NCBI GenBank assembly: GCA_001817915.1
Contig: MHJJ01000002.1
Span: 207-60,855, forward strand
Direction: 5' to 3'
From: Candidatus Harrisonbacteria bacterium RIFCSPLOWO2_01_FULL_44_18
GTDB taxonomy: Bacteria > Patescibacteriota > Minisyncoccia > UBA6257 > WO2-44-18
DNA: 60,649 bases
Below, piece by piece: positions 58,365 through 60,649 of the stretch (its first letter is position 1; the number at the start of each line of letters is the position of its first letter). Both the position numbers and the translations under genes were made by a program. The notes under the pieces are model-generated. The model made no database searches. It saw only the letters and a program-made list of their open reading frames with translations, and was not told the DNA's origin.

Positions 58365-59269
58365 TTTAATCCGTGTAGTTTTTTCACTTCCGCTACGCCG
58401 TCGCGCAAATTAACCGTCGGCTCCCAGCCCAACAACTCTTTAGCTTTGCGATTATCAGCCAAAGTAATCACAGTTTCCCCGGGCTTTGGAGAAATAATTT
58501 GAATCGGCCCGCCGAACATTTCTGCCAATTCTTTGATCGTATAGTTTTTTCCCGTGCCGATGTTAATAATTTCGGCTTTTCCAACTCTATCGGATTCCAT
58601 AGCAAGGATGTTCGCGCGAACTACATCTCGAACATGCGTAAAGTCGCGAGTTTTTTTGTCGCCGTCCGCGACCATTGTCATCGGCTTTCCTTCTTTGAGC
58701 TGCTGGCGAAAAATACCAATAACCGTCGCGTAAGCTCCCTCTAAAATCTCCCGCGGGCCGTAAACATTAAAATATCGCAAAATCACCGTTGGCAAACCAT
58801 AAAGCTCGGTAAAATTTCGGCAATACATCTCGCCCACTAGTTTCTGGACGGCGTAAGGATTTAAGGGATTGGGCGCCATATTTTCTTGAAACGGCAATTC
58901 TTTTTGAGTGCCATAAACCGAAGAAGAACCGGAATAAACAAGCCGCTTCACGCCGGCTTCTTTCGCGGCTATCAAAACATGAAGAGTACCGGTTGTATTA
59001 GTATGATGCGCCGGCAAAGGATCTTTAATAGACGTCTGAATCCTGGGAAGGGCCGCTAAGTGAAAAACTTCGTCAACGCCCCGAAACAGCGGCCTAATAT
59101 CATCTAAATTTCTAATATCCTTTTCGTGAAACTCAGCTTTTGGATTCAAATTTTCTTTTTTGCCGGTACAAAAATTATCAACAACTGTTACCCGATGGCC
59201 TCGCCCGATTAAGGCATCAACTAAATTAGAACCGATAAAGCCGGCGCCGCCGGTGACTAGATATTTCAT
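58361..59269 (-). CDS. NAD-dependent epimerase/dehydratase (tandem paralog)
   Basis: VTGGAGFIGSNLVDALI, YAVQKLVGE. Confidence 0.92.
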   Translation of the reverse strand: MKYLVTGGAGFIGSNLVDALIGRGHRVTVVDNFCTGKKENLNPKAEFHEKDIRNLDDIRPLFRGVDEVFHLAALPRIQTSIKDPLPAHHTNTTGTLHVLIAAKEAGVKRLVYSGSSSVYGTQKELPFQENMAPNPLNPYAVQKLVGEMYCRNFTELYGLPTVILRYFNVYGPREILEGAYATVIGIFRQQLKEGKPMTMVADGDKKTRDFTHVRDVVRANILAMESDRVGKAEIINIGTGKNYTIKELAEMFGGPIQIISPKPGETVITLADNRKAKELLGWEPTVNLRDGVAEVKKLHGLK

Positions 59270-59315
59270 GATATGAATTTTCGGTTATACTAATTATAAC
59301 TTTATCATAATCAAA

Positions 59316-60611
59316 ATGTTCTCAAGAATCCAAGACTGGCTTTTGAATAATAAAACCGTTGGGCAGACTGTCGCCAAAAACACTTTTTGGCTTTTTTCCG
59401 GACAGTTGATTAGCCGACTTTTGCGGGCGGCGATTGTTATTTACGCCGCTCGCGTCCTCGGCGCGTCAAGCTGGGGAGCTTTTTCTTACGCTTTGGGAAT
59501 CGCCACTTTTCTCACGATCTTCTCGGATATAGGCATCAACGCGCTGATCACCAAAGAAGCGACAAGAAATCCCCAACTTAAAGATCAATACGTGTCAACG
59601 GCATTTTTCACTAAGTTAGGGCTGCTTTCAATTTTAATACTAAGCGTTATTATTTTCTTTCCCTATCTTACCAAGATCGAGGAGGCCGCCGTTATTATGC
59701 CGATTTTAATTTTCGTTTTCGCTTTTGACACGCTGCGCGATCTCGGTTCGGCAGTCAGCCGCGCTTTAGAAAAAATGCAAATTGAAGCCGGCGTCACGAT
59801 TTTCACCAATTTCGCTATCGTAGCGCTGGGCTTCCTATTCTTGACTGCCAACCAAACCAGCCAATCGCTTGCTTTTGCATACGCCCTAGGCAGCGCTCTG
59901 GGTCTAGCGGCAATTTTCTATACGCTTCGATCGCATTTTAACAATATATTTAAAAATTTTAACAAGTCGCTCGTAAAACCAATTCTTGCCACGGCTTGGC
60001 CCTTCGGCCTTATGGCGCTAATGGGCGCGATAATGCTTAATACTGACATTATTATGCTCGGTTGGCTGCGTTCTCCCGCGGAAGTGGGTTATTATTCAGT
60101 CGCTCAAAAATTAATTCAGCTTCTTTATGTGCTTCCGGCGCTGCTGGCAACCAGTATTTTTCCGATTATGGCGCGGCTTTCTAAATCAGATCCCCAGCAA
60201 GTAAAAAATATCTTGGAAAAATCCGTGGCAACAGTTTTATTAATTTCGATTCCCGTCGTAATATTGGGCATCGCGTTTGCTCCTTTGATAATCAACATTC
60301 TCTTCGGCGCGGAATATTCGCCGGCAATTTTAACTTTTCAAATACTGATGGCGACTATTCTGATTGTTTACCCGTCAACTTTGATTGGCAACGCGATTTT
60401 TGCTTATGACCAGCAAAAAAGCTTTATAACTTTTGTTTTAACGGCGGCAATCGGCAATGTCGTCTTTAATTTTCTTTTGATTCCGCCTCTCGGTATCGAA
60501 GGCGCGGCAATTTCAACAATTTTTACTCAGCTTATCACTAACGCGCTTATCTGGCGCAAAGCCAAAAAAATAACCGGCTTCTGTGTGACAAAGTTTCGCA
60601 TTTCCGCGTAA
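59316..60611 (+). CDS. oligosaccharide flippase (Wzx/MATE-like)
   Basis: ARVLGASSWGAFSYALGIATFLTIFSDIGINALITKEA; 12-TM-like. Confidence 0.88.
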   Translation: MFSRIQDWLLNNKTVGQTVAKNTFWLFSGQLISRLLRAAIVIYAARVLGASSWGAFSYALGIATFLTIFSDIGINALITKEATRNPQLKDQYVSTAFFTKLGLLSILILSVIIFFPYLTKIEEAAVIMPILIFVFAFDTLRDLGSAVSRALEKMQIEAGVTIFTNFAIVALGFLFLTANQTSQSLAFAYALGSALGLAAIFYTLRSHFNNIFKNFNKSLVKPILATAWPFGLMALMGAIMLNTDIIMLGWLRSPAEVGYYSVAQKLIQLLYVLPALLATSIFPIMARLSKSDPQQVKNILEKSVATVLLISIPVVILGIAFAPLIINILFGAEYSPAILTFQILMATILIVYPSTLIGNAIFAYDQQKSFITFVLTAAIGNVVFNFLLIPPLGIEGAAISTIFTQLITNALIWRKAKKITGFCVTKFRISA

Positions 60612-60649
60612 GTCCGCGCTTGCCCCGAGCGCAAGGCGTACCCAAGAAT

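Overview
This 60.6-kb window looks like a chromosomal segment of a Candidate Phyla Radiation (Parcubacteria-like) bacterium. This is an inference from gene content and protein style. Supported content: a cell-division/translation block (ftsZ, ftsA, ybeY, yqeY, rpsU, hisS, lepB, pth), a type IV pilus block (PilM, PilC, PilB and prepilins), a stand-alone 16S rRNA gene on the minus strand, rpmE and a short RF1, a glycolysis/pentose-phosphate block (class II FBA, PfkB kinase, split transketolase, rpe, rpiB, gap), HicAB, one tRNA-Met(CAU), several exported proteins, and a surface-polysaccharide block. The most striking signal is the 16S gene (about 23345-25976). It carries about 1.15 kb of extra sequence: a 618-nt group I intron in the 790 loop, and four long palindromic inserts at the tips of h6, h17, h39 and h44. 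Each tip insert is bracketed by two short hairpins made of the native stem arm plus its own inverted copy. The same hairpin body (CGCGGACTTACGCAGAC...TCTGCGT) also occurs inside the intron and directly upstream of rpsU, pilM, pilC and pilB. Other palindromic families sit in frame inside conserved genes (FBA, rpe, TrmH-like, M23). Further points: a 16S 3' tail with no visible CCUCC anti-SD alongside many -10 boxes 6-7 nt before ATGs, a (GA)n tract that puts an ideal signal peptide out of frame, a RAYT-derived mini-element, a Cas2/PaaX-like gene between perfect palindromes, and an RF1 lacking domain 1. Family assignments come from reading the sequence only; no searches were run.
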